48,376 nucleotides of DNA. It comes from DASRCB01 sp035653295 (lineage in GTDB: Bacteria; Acidobacteriota; Terriglobia; Bryobacterales; Bryobacteraceae). Below, piece by piece: positions 39,195 to 47,559 of this stretch (its first letter is position 1; each line of letters opens with the position of its first letter). The DNA is taken from assembly GCA_035653295.1 (NCBI GenBank), contig DASRCB010000230.1, positions 1-48,376 of the forward strand, read 5' to 3'. Both the position numbers and the translations under genes were made by a program. The notes under the pieces were generated by a model. It was not told the DNA's origin. It did not search any database and saw only the letters and a list, made by a program, of their open reading frames with translations.

Positions 39195-39214
39195 AGAATG
39201 TCTGTCGGTAGTCC

Positions 39215-41767
39215 ATGCCTTTCCAGATTCAGCCATTAAAGGAGTTTCTCGTTCGTCCGGCGCTCCCGCCGGCGCTGGCGCGCCTCACTGAACTGTCCTA
39301 CAACCTGCTGTGGAGCTGGGACCACAGCGTGCGCGCCGTCTTCCGCCGCCTCGATCCGGTCCTCTGGAAAAGCTGCGGCCATAACCCCGTGCTCATGCTC
39401 GGACGCGTTCCCCAGGCCACCCTCGAGCGAGCCGCCGCCGATCCCCGCTTCGTCTCCGTCTATCGCCGCGCCTGCGAGCGGCTGGACAACTACCTCGAAA
39501 AGCGCGAGTCCGCCAATCCCGGCCAGCTCATCGCCTATTTCTCGATGGAGTATGGGCTGGTCGACTGCATGCCCATCTACTCCGGCGGCCTCGGTATCCT
39601 CTCCGGCGATCATCTCAAGGCCTCCAGCGATGCCGAGATGCCGCTCGTCGGTGTTGGCCTGCTTTATCAGAAAGGGTACCTGCAACAGTCGCTCAATCCT
39701 GACGGATGGCAGCAGGAGCGCAACCCGGTAAACGACTTCTACACCCTCCCGGTCCTGCCCGTGCGCGATGAGTCCGGCAACGACGTCCTCGTCTCCGTCA
39801 ATCTGCCCAATGGCCGCGTCTGGATCAAGATCTGGCACATGAACGTCGGTCGCGTGCAGCTCTACCTGCTCGACACCAACATCCCGGAAAACCCGCAGGC
39901 TGACCATCGCGATCTGACCTCACAGCTTTACGGCGGCGACATTCACACCCGCATCCGCCAGGAGATCATTCTCGGCATCGGTGGCCTGCGCGCGCTTCAT
40001 GAGCTGAAACTCCAGCCGACGGTCTTCCACATGAATGAGGGCCACTCGGCCTTCCTCGCCATTGAACGGATCCGCCTGCTCATGAAGGAGCACGACCTCA
40101 ATTTCGAAGAGGGCTTCAACGCCTCCCGCTCCAACAACGTCTTCACCACCCACACGTCCGTTCCGGCGGGCATCGATCTGTTCGATACCGGCCTGATGTA
40201 CGAGTACTTCGAAGCCTACTGCCGCGATAACGGCATTCCCTTCGATCAGTTCCTCGCGCTCGGCAAAAAGCGGCCGGAGGATGCCGGCGAGCCGTTCTCC
40301 ATGGCCATCTGCGCCTTCAAAACAGCTTCCTTCCGCAACGCTGTGAGCACCCTGCATCGCCAGGTGTCGCAGGAAATGTGGCAGGAGCTGTGGCCGCGCC
40401 TTCCCGTCTGGGAAGTTCCCATCACCTCCGTAACCAACGGCGTGCACCTGCCCACCTGGCTGAACGGCGATCTCGCCGGTCTCTACGATCAGTACCTCCA
40501 GCCCGACTGGCGCGACCGCTACAACGACCCGCGCGCCTGGGACGCCGTGCACGATATCCCCTCGCGCGAACTGTGGGACGCGCATCGCCGCCGCAAGCGC
40601 AACCTTACCTCTTTCGTTCGCGAGCGCGTGGCCGCCAGCGCCATGAATCGCAAGGCGCCCGCGGCCGAACAGCGCCGCCTGTCGGAAGTGCTCGATCCGG
40701 AAACCTTTACCATCGGCTTCGCGCGCCGCTTCGCCACCTACAAGCGCGCCACGCTGCTGTTCCGCGACGTCACGCGCCTGAAGAAGATCCTCACCAACCG
40801 CGAACGGCCGGTGCAGATCGTCATCGCCGGCAAGGCCCATCCGAAGGACCATCCGGGCAAGATGCTCATCCGCGAAATCGTTCAGCTTTCGCGCGATCCC
40901 GATCTGTCCAAGCACATCGTCTTTCTGGAGGATTACGGCATCGAGGTCGGCCGCGAGCTGGTGCAGGGCGTCGACCTGTGGCTCAATAACCCCCGCCGCG
41001 GCGAGGAGGCCTGCGGCACCAGCGGCATGAAGGCCGGCATCAACGGCGTGCTCAATTTCAGCATCCTCGACGGCTGGTTCGACGAAGCGTTCGAGATCTC
41101 CGGCGGATGGGCGATTGGCGACCGCGAGCCCTACTCCGAGGACCAGGACGAGATTCACGCCCGCGCCATCTATTCAACCCTCGAGAACGAAATCATTCCC
41201 ACCTTCTACGACCGCCGCGAGGAGAACGTGCCCGAAGAGTGGGTGCGCCGCATGAAGCAGTCGCTCATGAACCTGAGCCCGCGCTTCAACTGCCAGCGCA
41301 TGGTGGGCGAGTATCTCAGCCAGCTCTACGAACCTGCTCACGCCGCCTTTCTCGAAATCAGCGGCGACGCCTTCGACGTGGCGCGGCAGCGCGCCGTGTG
41401 GAATCGCAAAGTCGGTACCGTTTGGAACAACGTCGCCTTCGTGGACATCGGACCAGGTCCGGATACCTCTGTGCTCACCGGCAAGCCCATCCCCATGCGC
41501 GCCGTCGTCAATCTTGCCGGCCTCTCGCCCAGCGATGTGCGGGTGGAAGCAGTCGTTGGCCGCGTCGGCGTGAATGGCGCTCTCGAGGAGACCCAGGTCA
41601 TGACCCTGCCCGCCGTCAACCAGCAGGGCGAAGCCTGGGTGTTTGCGAACGAGTTCATCCCGCATCAGACCGGCCGCCTCGGCTATTCGGTACGGATCAG
41701 CCCCAATCACTACGACGATCCCCTCACCCGCCCCTGCAATGCCCCGCTGAAGTGGGGCCTCGGGTAA
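39215..41767 (+). CDS. glgP: Alpha-glucan (glycogen) phosphorylase
   Basis: 850 residues of the bacterial/archaeal short phosphorylase type with an N-terminal DUF3417-like region (LTELSYNLLWSWDHS). It releases glucose-1-phosphate from glycogen or maltodextrin. Visible landmarks: YFSMEYGL, IYSGGLGILSGDHLKASSD, the glycosyl-site FHMNEGHSAF, and the pyridoxal-phosphate lysine Lys606 in EACGTSGMKAGINGVLN. It stands alone, with a probable own promoter and a hairpin after the stop. Confidence 0.96.
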   Translation: MPFQIQPLKEFLVRPALPPALARLTELSYNLLWSWDHSVRAVFRRLDPVLWKSCGHNPVLMLGRVPQATLERAAADPRFVSVYRRACERLDNYLEKRESANPGQLIAYFSMEYGLVDCMPIYSGGLGILSGDHLKASSDAEMPLVGVGLLYQKGYLQQSLNPDGWQQERNPVNDFYTLPVLPVRDESGNDVLVSVNLPNGRVWIKIWHMNVGRVQLYLLDTNIPENPQADHRDLTSQLYGGDIHTRIRQEIILGIGGLRALHELKLQPTVFHMNEGHSAFLAIERIRLLMKEHDLNFEEGFNASRSNNVFTTHTSVPAGIDLFDTGLMYEYFEAYCRDNGIPFDQFLALGKKRPEDAGEPFSMAICAFKTASFRNAVSTLHRQVSQEMWQELWPRLPVWEVPITSVTNGVHLPTWLNGDLAGLYDQYLQPDWRDRYNDPRAWDAVHDIPSRELWDAHRRRKRNLTSFVRERVAASAMNRKAPAAEQRRLSEVLDPETFTIGFARRFATYKRATLLFRDVTRLKKILTNRERPVQIVIAGKAHPKDHPGKMLIREIVQLSRDPDLSKHIVFLEDYGIEVGRELVQGVDLWLNNPRRGEEACGTSGMKAGINGVLNFSILDGWFDEAFEISGGWAIGDREPYSEDQDEIHARAIYSTLENEIIPTFYDRREENVPEEWVRRMKQSLMNLSPRFNCQRMVGEYLSQLYEPAHAAFLEISGDAFDVARQRAVWNRKVGTVWNNVAFVDIGPGPDTSVLTGKPIPMRAVVNLAGLSPSDVRVEAVVGRVGVNGALEETQVMTLPAVNQQGEAWVFANEFIPHQTGRLGYSVRISPNHYDDPLTRPCNAPLKWGLG

Positions 41768-42151
41768 AACCTGCCCTCCCGGCGCCGTAATCGGCGCCCG
41801 AGGTTTCGTCGATAGTCACAATGAGCGCCGCTCTGAACGCGGTACCAGGCAGAGAAGATTTCGGTGGCGTACACGGGCCGTTCCGTGGTACATAGAAGTT
41901 TAGGTACAAGCGGGTAGCTAAATGAGACCGGCAAACCGGTCCCGGACCCCTCCTCCGAGTTCTCCTCTGTGGTGAGAATCTGATCCTGCCGCTGGACGCG
42001 GGATGAATTGCACACTCAGTGTTCGTGTGAGCCCTTGGCCCCCGATTGGCCCTGGAAGTGCTGTTCTGACTGTCGTTTCTGGTTCGTAATCAGCGTGGAG
42101 CGCCGGAAACCGATTTCCGGCAACGTGTTCCACGCCTGGAGTAAACAATCA
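41768..42151. other. 384-base intergenic region with several hairpins
   Basis: Between glgP and the zinc-ribbon gene. Apart from the hairpin at 41781 it contains GACCGG-CAAA-CCGGTC (around 41930-41945), CACAC...GTGTG (around 42012-42030) and CCGGAAA-CCGA-TTTCCGG (42103-42120). No protein-coding frame is convincing and no known RNA family is recognised. Confidence 0.5.
41781..41798 (+). terminator. Hairpin after glgP
   Basis: GGCGCCG-TAAT-CGGCGCC, a perfect 7-bp stem 14 bases after the stop. No T run follows, so it may be a weak terminator, an mRNA 3' stabiliser or a further palindrome module. Confidence 0.45.
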
Positions 42152-42640
42152 ATGGACGGAGACCGTAAGTACAGGCAACGCGGGTACATGGACGAAGGCC
42201 GGGAATCGAACGGCCATCGCTCCGATGACCGGCCGAAGCCCAGTGGTCCGAGACCGCCGATCGATATTACCGGGCCGCGCCTTCCGCGGCTGCTGCAAAC
42301 CGTCGCGGCCGCCCGCTGCTTTAACTGCTCGGGGATGATTCCCGCGGGGACAGACTTCAAGGGTATCTGCCCGAAGTGCTCCGCGGCTCTGCACTGCTGC
42401 AAGCAGTGTTCACACTTCGACACCTCAACGCGCTTTCAGTGTCTGAAGCCCATCGCGGTTCGGATCGCCATCAAGGATCAGGCGAACGAGTGCGAGCTGT
42501 TCAGCCCGCGCGTGACTGTCGCGCGCGATGCCGCGCCCGTCAACCAGGGCCAAAGCGCCGCCGCCGCGGCGAAAGCCATGCCCGCGCCCCGTACTGCCCA
42601 GGACGCGCGCGCTGCTTTCGACAGCCTGTTCAAGAAGTAA
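42152..42640 (+). CDS. Cysteine-rich zinc-ribbon protein
   Basis: 162 residues from the ATG at 42152. A charged, Arg/Pro-rich N-terminus (1-50) precedes a Cys cluster: C56 and C59, C73 and C76, C82, C83, C86, and C97, enough for one or two metal sites (CFNCSG, CPKCSA, CCKQC). A hydrophilic Ala-rich tail ends FDSLFKK. Probably a cytoplasmic metal-binding protein that contacts nucleic acid or protein. No named family is recognised. It is convergent with the deacetylase gene, six bases apart. Confidence 0.75.
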   Translation: MDGDRKYRQRGYMDEGRESNGHRSDDRPKPSGPRPPIDITGPRLPRLLQTVAAARCFNCSGMIPAGTDFKGICPKCSAALHCCKQCSHFDTSTRFQCLKPIAVRIAIKDQANECELFSPRVTVARDAAPVNQGQSAAAAAKAMPAPRTAQDARAAFDSLFKK

Positions 42641-42646
42641 GCGCGT

Positions 42647-43393
42647 TCATATACTCCGCACCGGCAGCGAGACGATATCGTCCACGCGCATCGTCTCTTT
42701 GACGACGAATGGCTCGCCATAGCGAACGCCGATGAGATTGCCGTAAAACCGCGCGATCGCTCCCAGCCTCTCGCGAATCTCAGCCTGCTGCGGGAACAGA
42801 TCGGAACCCGATGCGGCTTTGCCGTACTGGGACGCATAGGACAACAGCGCGGCCATGCGCCGCTCGAACTGGGCGCTGATATCGATCACGAACGACGGGG
42901 TTACGTTCGCGTACAGTGACGAGTACAGAATCTTAAACGGACGGTGCGGCTCGGTGTCGTCGGCGAGCTTCCGCAATCCCGCCAGGAAGCACGCCTCGTA
43001 GCCGATCTCGGAAGCGCGATAGTGATCCGGATGCCGCCCCTGCCAATAAGGCAGAATGAGCACTCTGGGCCGAATGCGCCGCAGCTCGCCGGCCAGCGTC
43101 ATTCGGGCGGTCAGCGTGTTCTCCAGCCGCGCGTCGGGCCAGCGCAGATTGCCGCGCCACGCCAGCAGCATCTTCCGGGCCGCTTCGTTCGCTTCCTGAA
43201 TGCGCAGCTCGGGCGTGCCTCGCGTGCCCATATCGCCGGCAGTCAGGTCGAGCACGCCGGTTCGGTAGCCCATCTCGGCCATGCGAATCAGCGTGCCGCC
43301 GCAGGTCTGTTCCACATCGTCCGGATGCGCCGCGACCGCCAGCACGTCGACCGGACGGTCGAGCGAGTAGGAGGCAAACCCGGTGTCCCACAT
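42647..43393 (-). CDS. bshB1: PIG-L family deacetylase, BshB1-like (bacillithiol pathway)
   Basis: 248 residues. The zinc-site motif AHPDDVEQTCGGTL (His23, Asp25-26) and the later GRHPDH are those of N-acetylglucosaminyl-malate deacetylase, which makes the amine that receives cysteine in bacillithiol synthesis. The motifs DMGTRG and FLAGLRKL also fit BshB1. It starts seven bases after the rhomboid stop and is the last gene of a three-gene minus-strand operon. bshA and bshC are not in the window, so the pathway assignment rests on the family alone; another LmbE-type sugar deacetylase is possible. Confidence 0.85.
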   Translation of the reverse strand: MWDTGFASYSLDRPVDVLAVAAHPDDVEQTCGGTLIRMAEMGYRTGVLDLTAGDMGTRGTPELRIQEANEAARKMLLAWRGNLRWPDARLENTLTARMTLAGELRRIRPRVLILPYWQGRHPDHYRASEIGYEACFLAGLRKLADDTEPHRPFKILYSSLYANVTPSFVIDISAQFERRMAALLSYASQYGKAASGSDLFPQQAEIRERLGAIARFYGNLIGVRYGEPFVVKETMRVDDIVSLPVRSI

Positions 43394-43399
43394 GCCCGG

Positions 43400-44056
43400 T
43401 CAGTACCAGGAGCGATAACGCCGTTCGGCGGGAATGACGAGGATGAGCAGCATGCCGCTGATGAACCCTCCGATATGCGCGAAAAATGCGACATTGCCGG
43501 TCGAAACCTGCGAATAGCCCACCGAACCGACGCCGTTGAAGAACTGGATCGCGAACCAGAAGATCAGCAGGACCGCGGCCGGCAGCTCGAAGGTGGTTAG
43601 GAAGAAGAAGATCGGCACCAGGGTGATGATGCGCGCGCGTGGGAACTTCACCAGATATGCGCCCATGACGCCGGCGATGGCCCCGCTCGCGCCGACGGTC
43701 GGAATGCGCGAATAGGGATCCACGAATACCTGCGTCAGCGCCGCGGCCACGCCGCATACGAGATAGAAGATCAGATATCGCGCGTGCCCCAGCAGGTCTT
43801 CGATGCTGCGCCCGAAGATCCACAGGAACCACATGTTGCCGATGATATGCAGCCATCCGCCGTGAATGAACATGGATGTGAACAACTGCGAATACCGCAG
43901 CCGGTCGGGCACGATGCCGTAATGGGCGATGAACTGATCGAGCGCCCACGACGGCAGGGAAAGCTCAAACAGGAAAACGGCGAAATTGAGCGCGATCAGG
44001 ATAATGGTGATCGTCGCCGGGGACCAGGTGCGTTCCGAGGAGCGGAGTGGGATCAT
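43400..44056 (-). CDS. Rhomboid family intramembrane serine protease
   Basis: 218 residues, six membrane helices. Catalytic Ser124 in GASGAIAG and His194 in AHIGGFISG are present, as is the HxxGN oxyanion-side motif (HIIGNMWFLW). It cleaves membrane proteins within the bilayer. The start is ATG 44056, overlapping the pfkB-kinase stop as ATGA; the longer frame to 44680 is antisense or out of frame with that kinase. Co-translation with a sugar kinase and a sugar deacetylase is unusual and its substrate is unknown. Confidence 0.93.
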   Translation of the reverse strand: MIPLRSSERTWSPATITIILIALNFAVFLFELSLPSWALDQFIAHYGIVPDRLRYSQLFTSMFIHGGWLHIIGNMWFLWIFGRSIEDLLGHARYLIFYLVCGVAAALTQVFVDPYSRIPTVGASGAIAGVMGAYLVKFPRARIITLVPIFFFLTTFELPAAVLLIFWFAIQFFNGVGSVGYSQVSTGNVAFFAHIGGFISGMLLILVIPAERRYRSWY

Positions 44057-45018
44057 GCACTGGCCCGGGTCGGCGCGCGCAGTTCGAAGTCTCTGTGGGA
44101 GCGCCGCTCGGCCCGGTGCATGAGAGCCCTGGCTTCGTCGAGTCCGGCGATCCCGCCGCGCGCGCCGATACGCGTGCAGTTGAGAGCAGCCATGGCATTG
44201 GAGAACTCCAGAGCGTCGCCCAGGCTCATGTTCTGCAAGACAGAATAACAGAACGCCCCGTGAAACACGTCGCCCGCCCCGGTAGTGTCCACGGTGTTCA
44301 CGACGAAGGCGGGCGAATAGAGGAAGCGGCCCTCGCTGCGCGCCAGGGCGCCGTGCGCGCCCAGGGTCATGGCGGCCACACGCATCCCGTACTCCTCCTG
44401 GATCAGCTCCAGCGCGCGGAACGGATCGCGCTCGTTGGTCCACTGCACCGGAAACTCGGAGCTGCCCACGAGGTAGTCGACATTGGGCAGCACGTTGTCG
44501 AAGCCGTGATAAATGGTGTCCACATCGACCGTGACCGGTATCCCGTGCTGCCGGGCGATGGAAGCGGCGCGCGCCACCGCGGGCGTGTCGTGTCCGTCGA
44601 TGTGCAGCAGACGCGCGGCCGAGATCTTCTCGGGCGTGATCGTTTCGGGCGAGAGACGCAGGCAACCCGGCCGGCTCCACAGGACCGTACGCTCCCCGGT
44701 GCTGCGATCGATCAGGATGTACGCCGTCTGGTTCGCGCAGCCGGCGCGCACCTCGACGTCATCCAGGTTGATGCCCGTTGCGCGGAGGCTCTCGATCTGC
44801 ACCTGCCCGCGGTGATCGTCGCCGACGGTGCCGATGTACTTCACTCGCAGGCCGAGGCGCGCACAGGTCACCATGGCGCTGGCCACCTGGCCCCCGGGAC
44901 TCAGCAACTCTTCCTCGAAGGGGACCTTGCCGGCGTATGCGGGGAATTTCGGCAGCAGGATCAGCGTGTCGGTGGCGTTGAGGCCCACGCCGACCACGTC
45001 GAAGACGGGCTCGGGCAT
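44053..45018 (-). CDS. PfkB-family carbohydrate kinase
   Basis: 321 residues from the ATG at 45018. Ribokinase-like fold with GGQVASAMVTCARLG (sugar-side glycines), IGTVGDD and the C-terminal signature DTTGAGDVFHGAF, whose Asp is the catalytic base. The substrate could be ribose, fructose, a nucleoside or a sugar acid; nothing here decides it. It leads the operon with the rhomboid and the BshB1-like gene. An ATG seven codons upstream exists but adds no conserved residues. Confidence 0.88.
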   Translation of the reverse strand: MPEPVFDVVGVGLNATDTLILLPKFPAYAGKVPFEEELLSPGGQVASAMVTCARLGLRVKYIGTVGDDHRGQVQIESLRATGINLDDVEVRAGCANQTAYILIDRSTGERTVLWSRPGCLRLSPETITPEKISAARLLHIDGHDTPAVARAASIARQHGIPVTVDVDTIYHGFDNVLPNVDYLVGSSEFPVQWTNERDPFRALELIQEEYGMRVAAMTLGAHGALARSEGRFLYSPAFVVNTVDTTGAGDVFHGAFCYSVLQNMSLGDALEFSNAMAALNCTRIGARGGIAGLDEARALMHRAERRSHRDFELRAPTRASA

Positions 45019-45127
45019 GGTCCCAGTTTGACATCGCACACCGGGACGGGTTTATGCATCGGACCCGGCCCACGAGGTAGGCTTGCGTGCGCAGACCAGG
45101 CCCGACCGCCAGTTGTCTGACAGTGCA

Positions 45128-45274
45128 ATGAGTATAGAAAACGACACTGCGGGCGCCCATGAACCTGAAGTACTGGAAATCAGAAAGCCCATTACGGTAA
45201 CAGGCTGTCTTCTCTTAAGAGACGGGAGTACGATCCTTGCATCCGAATCGGTGGTCCAGAGGTTGCCACGCTGA
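45128..45274 (+). CDS. Putative 48-residue microprotein
   Basis: MSIENDTAGAHEP... a short acidic protein with a hydrophobic middle (PITVTGCLLLRDGSTILAS). Its stop TGA overlaps the ATG of the next small gene (TGATG, 45272-45276), which argues that both are real and coupled. No family is recognised and no clear ribosome site is seen. Confidence 0.4.
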   Translation: MSIENDTAGAHEPEVLEIRKPITVTGCLLLRDGSTILASESVVQRLPR

Positions 45275-45420
45275 TGGCTAAGTGCGCATGGTGCGGCGCT
45301 GAAACAATTCTGCACATCAATGGTGTGCCGATCTGTCCGGCTTGTGACGACAAGCTGGCCGAGCGCAAGCCGGCCGAGTCAGAGGTTCCGCCCGCAAAGC
45401 GCGGAGCGTCAGGCGCCTGA
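45274..45420 (+). CDS. 48-residue zinc-ribbon microprotein
   Basis: Cys4, Cys7, Cys21 and Cys24 form a CxxC...CxxC ribbon (KCAWCGAE, PICPACDDK), followed by a charged Pro/Lys-rich tail. Small single-ribbon proteins of this type occur in many acidobacteria. It lies 90 bases before the SPFH gene, whose protein carries the same kind of ribbon, but a TATACT box between them suggests separate transcription. Confidence 0.6.
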   Translation: MAKCAWCGAETILHINGVPICPACDDKLAERKPAESEVPPAKRGASGA

Positions 45421-45490
45421 AATTCCGCCGTTCGCCGGTACCCGATAGCCGCCCGCCGACCCCCCCGAACCGCGCGCCGCCGGCAAGCGT

Positions 45491-45496
45491 TATACT
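45491..45496 (+). promoter_or_regulatory. Predicted -10 box TATACT of the SPFH operon
   Basis: TATACT, 14 bases before the ATG at 45511, giving a leader of only a few bases. No -35 consensus is visible. Confidence 0.45.
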
Positions 45497-45510
45497 CCTC
45501 AAGAAGCCAT

Positions 45511-46536
45511 ATGAGCCTGCGTGATTTCCTCGCCAAACAGCTAATCGACATCATCCAGTGGACCGAGTCGGAAGACGGTGTCCTCTCCTGGCGCTTCCCG
45601 ATGCAGGACATGGAGATCCAGAACGGCGGCAAGCTGACCGTCCGCGATTCGCAAATGGCCCTTTTCGTCAACGAGGGCCGCATTGCGGATCTGTTCGGGC
45701 CCGGCCTGTACACCCTGCTTACGGCCAACCTGCCCCTGCTGACCGACCTGATGAACTGGGACAAGGGTTTCAAGAGCCCGTTCAAGTCGGACGTGTACTT
45801 CTTCTCCACCCGGCTGCAAACCAACCAGCGCTGGGGCACGCCGATGCCGATCACCATCCGCGACAAGGAGTTCGGCGCCGTACGGCTGCGGGCGTTCGGC
45901 ATCTACTCTTACCGGGTCGCCGATCCGCGGCTGTTCTATACCAACGTCAGCGGCACGCGCGAGATCTATCGGGTGGCCGATATCGAGGGGCAGCTGCGCA
46001 ACACGATCATCGGCACCATGACCAGCACCTTCGCCAACAGCACCGTGCCGTTTCTGGACATGGCCGCCAACCAGATGGAGCTGGGGAACAAGATCGCTGA
46101 ACAGATGAAGCCCGTGTTCAGTGGCCTGGGCCTCGCGCTCGACTCGTTCGTGGTGGAGAACCTGTCGCTGCCCGAGGAGTTGCAGCCGCTTCTGGATCAG
46201 AAGATCGGCATGAACATGATCGGCGATATGAACCGCTATACGCAGTTCCAGGCCGCACAGGCGATTCCGCTGGCGGCGAAGAACGAAGGCGGCGGCGCGG
46301 GGCTCGGGGCCGGGCTGGGCGCGGGAATGGCCATTGGCCAGCAGATGATGAACGCCATGCGGCCGCAGGCTCCAGCGGCTCCGGAACCGGCGGCGCCGCC
46401 GCCACCGGCGGCAGCGCCTTCGCCGGCCGCGCCCGCATCCGCCGCGGGTCCGGATTCGAAGTTCTGCATCGAGTGCGGCAAGGGCATGCCGAAGCGGGCG
46501 AAGTTCTGCCCGGAGTGCGGCGCAGCCCAGCAATAA
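45511..46536 (+). CDS. SPFH-domain protein with C-terminal zinc ribbon (YdjI-like)
   Basis: 341 residues. The first 270 form the SPFH/virion-core-like domain (WRFPMQDMEIQNGGKLTVRD, FVNEGRIADLFGPGLYTL, LRAFGIYSYRV, IAEQMKPVFSGLGLALDSFV). A Gly/Met and then Pro/Ala linker follows, ending in a ribbon with C319, C322, C333 and C336. Its closest functional relative is YdjI of the Bacillus pspA-ydjGHI operon, a membrane-associated envelope-stress scaffold. It heads an operon with SpeD and two DUF4178 proteins that also carry zinc ribbons. Confidence 0.88.
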   Translation: MSLRDFLAKQLIDIIQWTESEDGVLSWRFPMQDMEIQNGGKLTVRDSQMALFVNEGRIADLFGPGLYTLLTANLPLLTDLMNWDKGFKSPFKSDVYFFSTRLQTNQRWGTPMPITIRDKEFGAVRLRAFGIYSYRVADPRLFYTNVSGTREIYRVADIEGQLRNTIIGTMTSTFANSTVPFLDMAANQMELGNKIAEQMKPVFSGLGLALDSFVVENLSLPEELQPLLDQKIGMNMIGDMNRYTQFQAAQAIPLAAKNEGGGAGLGAGLGAGMAIGQQMMNAMRPQAPAAPEPAAPPPPAAAPSPAAPASAAGPDSKFCIECGKGMPKRAKFCPECGAAQQ

Positions 46537-46549
46537 CCACCGACGCTCC

Positions 46550-46921
46550 ATGGCTCACCGCGGCGTCGAATGGCTGATTGAAGCGCACGGGTGTGACGCC
46601 TGGCGTCTGCGCGATCTCGACGCCATTGACGCGCTGTTCGCGGCGATCATTCGCGACATGTCGCTGCATCCGGTGGGCACGCGCTGCTGGCATCAGTTCC
46701 CCATGACCGGCGGCATCACCGCAATCAGCCTGCTTTCGGAATCGCATCTGGCCTGCCATACGTTTCCTGAATACGGCTCAATTTGTTTGAACCTGTTCTG
46801 TTGCCGCGAGCGAGCGGAGTCCGATTTCAGGACGCTGTTGCGCGAGTACCTGGGCGCCTCCAGCGTCAGCGTGCGGCGCGTGGAGCGGGGGTATGAAGCG
46901 GAGCTCGCCGCCGACGCATGA
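46550..46921 (+). CDS. speD: S-adenosylmethionine decarboxylase proenzyme, SpeD-like
   Basis: 123 residues, the small bacterial class. SESHLACHTFPEYG contains the self-cleavage pair Glu64-Ser65, whose Ser becomes the pyruvoyl group; His70 and Cys85 match the processing His68 and proton-donor Cys83 of the Thermotoga enzyme at the same offset of two. It would supply decarboxylated SAM for aminopropyl transfer. It lies 13 bases after the SPFH gene and overlaps the next gene by ATGA. In this setting it may modify something other than bulk spermidine pools. Confidence 0.87.
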   Translation: MAHRGVEWLIEAHGCDAWRLRDLDAIDALFAAIIRDMSLHPVGTRCWHQFPMTGGITAISLLSESHLACHTFPEYGSICLNLFCCRERAESDFRTLLREYLGASSVSVRRVERGYEAELAADA

Positions 46922-47559
46922 GCCAGCCGACGACGAACTGCCCACAATGCGGCGCGCCGGTGCAGTTCCGCTGGTCGGGTTCCGTTCAGACCACGTGCGA
47001 ATACTGCCACTCCATTCTGGTTCGGACGGATGTGGACCTCGCCAAAGTGGGCCAGGTGGCGGATCTTCCACCGGACGCTTCCCCGCTCCAGATCGGCAGC
47101 GAAGGCGTGTTCGAGAACAAGCCCTTCGTCGTGCTGGGGCGCATTATCTACGAGTACGAGCTGGGCGGCTGGAACGAATGGCACATCGTGTTCAACGACG
47201 GCACGAGCGGCTGGCTGGCGGACGCGCAGCTGGAGTACGACGTGTCCTTCCCCAAATCCGGCGCGGCAGCGCCGCCTCCCCCTGGTCAGATCTACCGCGG
47301 CGAGGCATTCGATCTGGACGGGCGCCGGTTCCAGGTCACTTCGCTCACCACCGCCCACTACAAGGGTGTACAAGGCGAGCTTCCGTTTCAATACTGGGAC
47401 AAGCAGGACGTGCTCTTCGCTGACCTGCGCACCAGCGACGGCCACTTCGGAACCATCGATTACAGCGAGAATCCGCCGCTGCTGTTCTTCGGCCGCGCCG
47501 CCACATTCGATGAGCTGCGGCTCAAGAACCTGCGTGAATTCGAGGGCTGGCGCGCATGA
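46918..47559 (+). CDS. DUF4178 protein with N-terminal zinc ribbon (first copy)
   Basis: 213 residues. The ribbon uses C8, C11, C27 and C30. One or two beta-rich DUF4178 modules follow (GSEGVFENKPFVVLGRIIYE, GWNEWHIVFNDG, FQVTSLTTAHYKGVQGELPF). No membrane segment. Starts and stops overlap its neighbours by four bases (ATGA) on both sides, so the operon is tightly coupled. DUF4178 often accompanies SPFH, DUF350 and spermidine-synthase-like genes; the biochemical role is unknown. Confidence 0.82.
   Translation: MSQPTTNCPQCGAPVQFRWSGSVQTTCEYCHSILVRTDVDLAKVGQVADLPPDASPLQIGSEGVFENKPFVVLGRIIYEYELGGWNEWHIVFNDGTSGWLADAQLEYDVSFPKSGAAAPPPPGQIYRGEAFDLDGRRFQVTSLTTAHYKGVQGELPFQYWDKQDVLFADLRTSDGHFGTIDYSENPPLLFFGRAATFDELRLKNLREFEGWRA

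Larger units (their letters stand above)
38766..39214. other. 449-base divergent region between egtB and glgP, mostly repeats
   Basis: Holds a two-module palindrome copy, the 30-bp tandem array, and about 115 unique bases before glgP with a possible operator and -10 box. Long open frames on both strands here only reflect the 30-bp (10-codon) period. Confidence 0.75.

Noticed and set aside
41920..41950. A cyclic di-GMP riboswitch suggested by CGGCAAACCGG
   Set aside because: The surrounding conserved bases (GACGCAAAGC and the tetraloop helix) are missing; it is a simple hairpin.
43400..44680. A 426-residue rhomboid protein
   Set aside because: The added N-terminal part overlaps the PfkB kinase in another frame; the ATGA overlap at 44056 gives the natural start.
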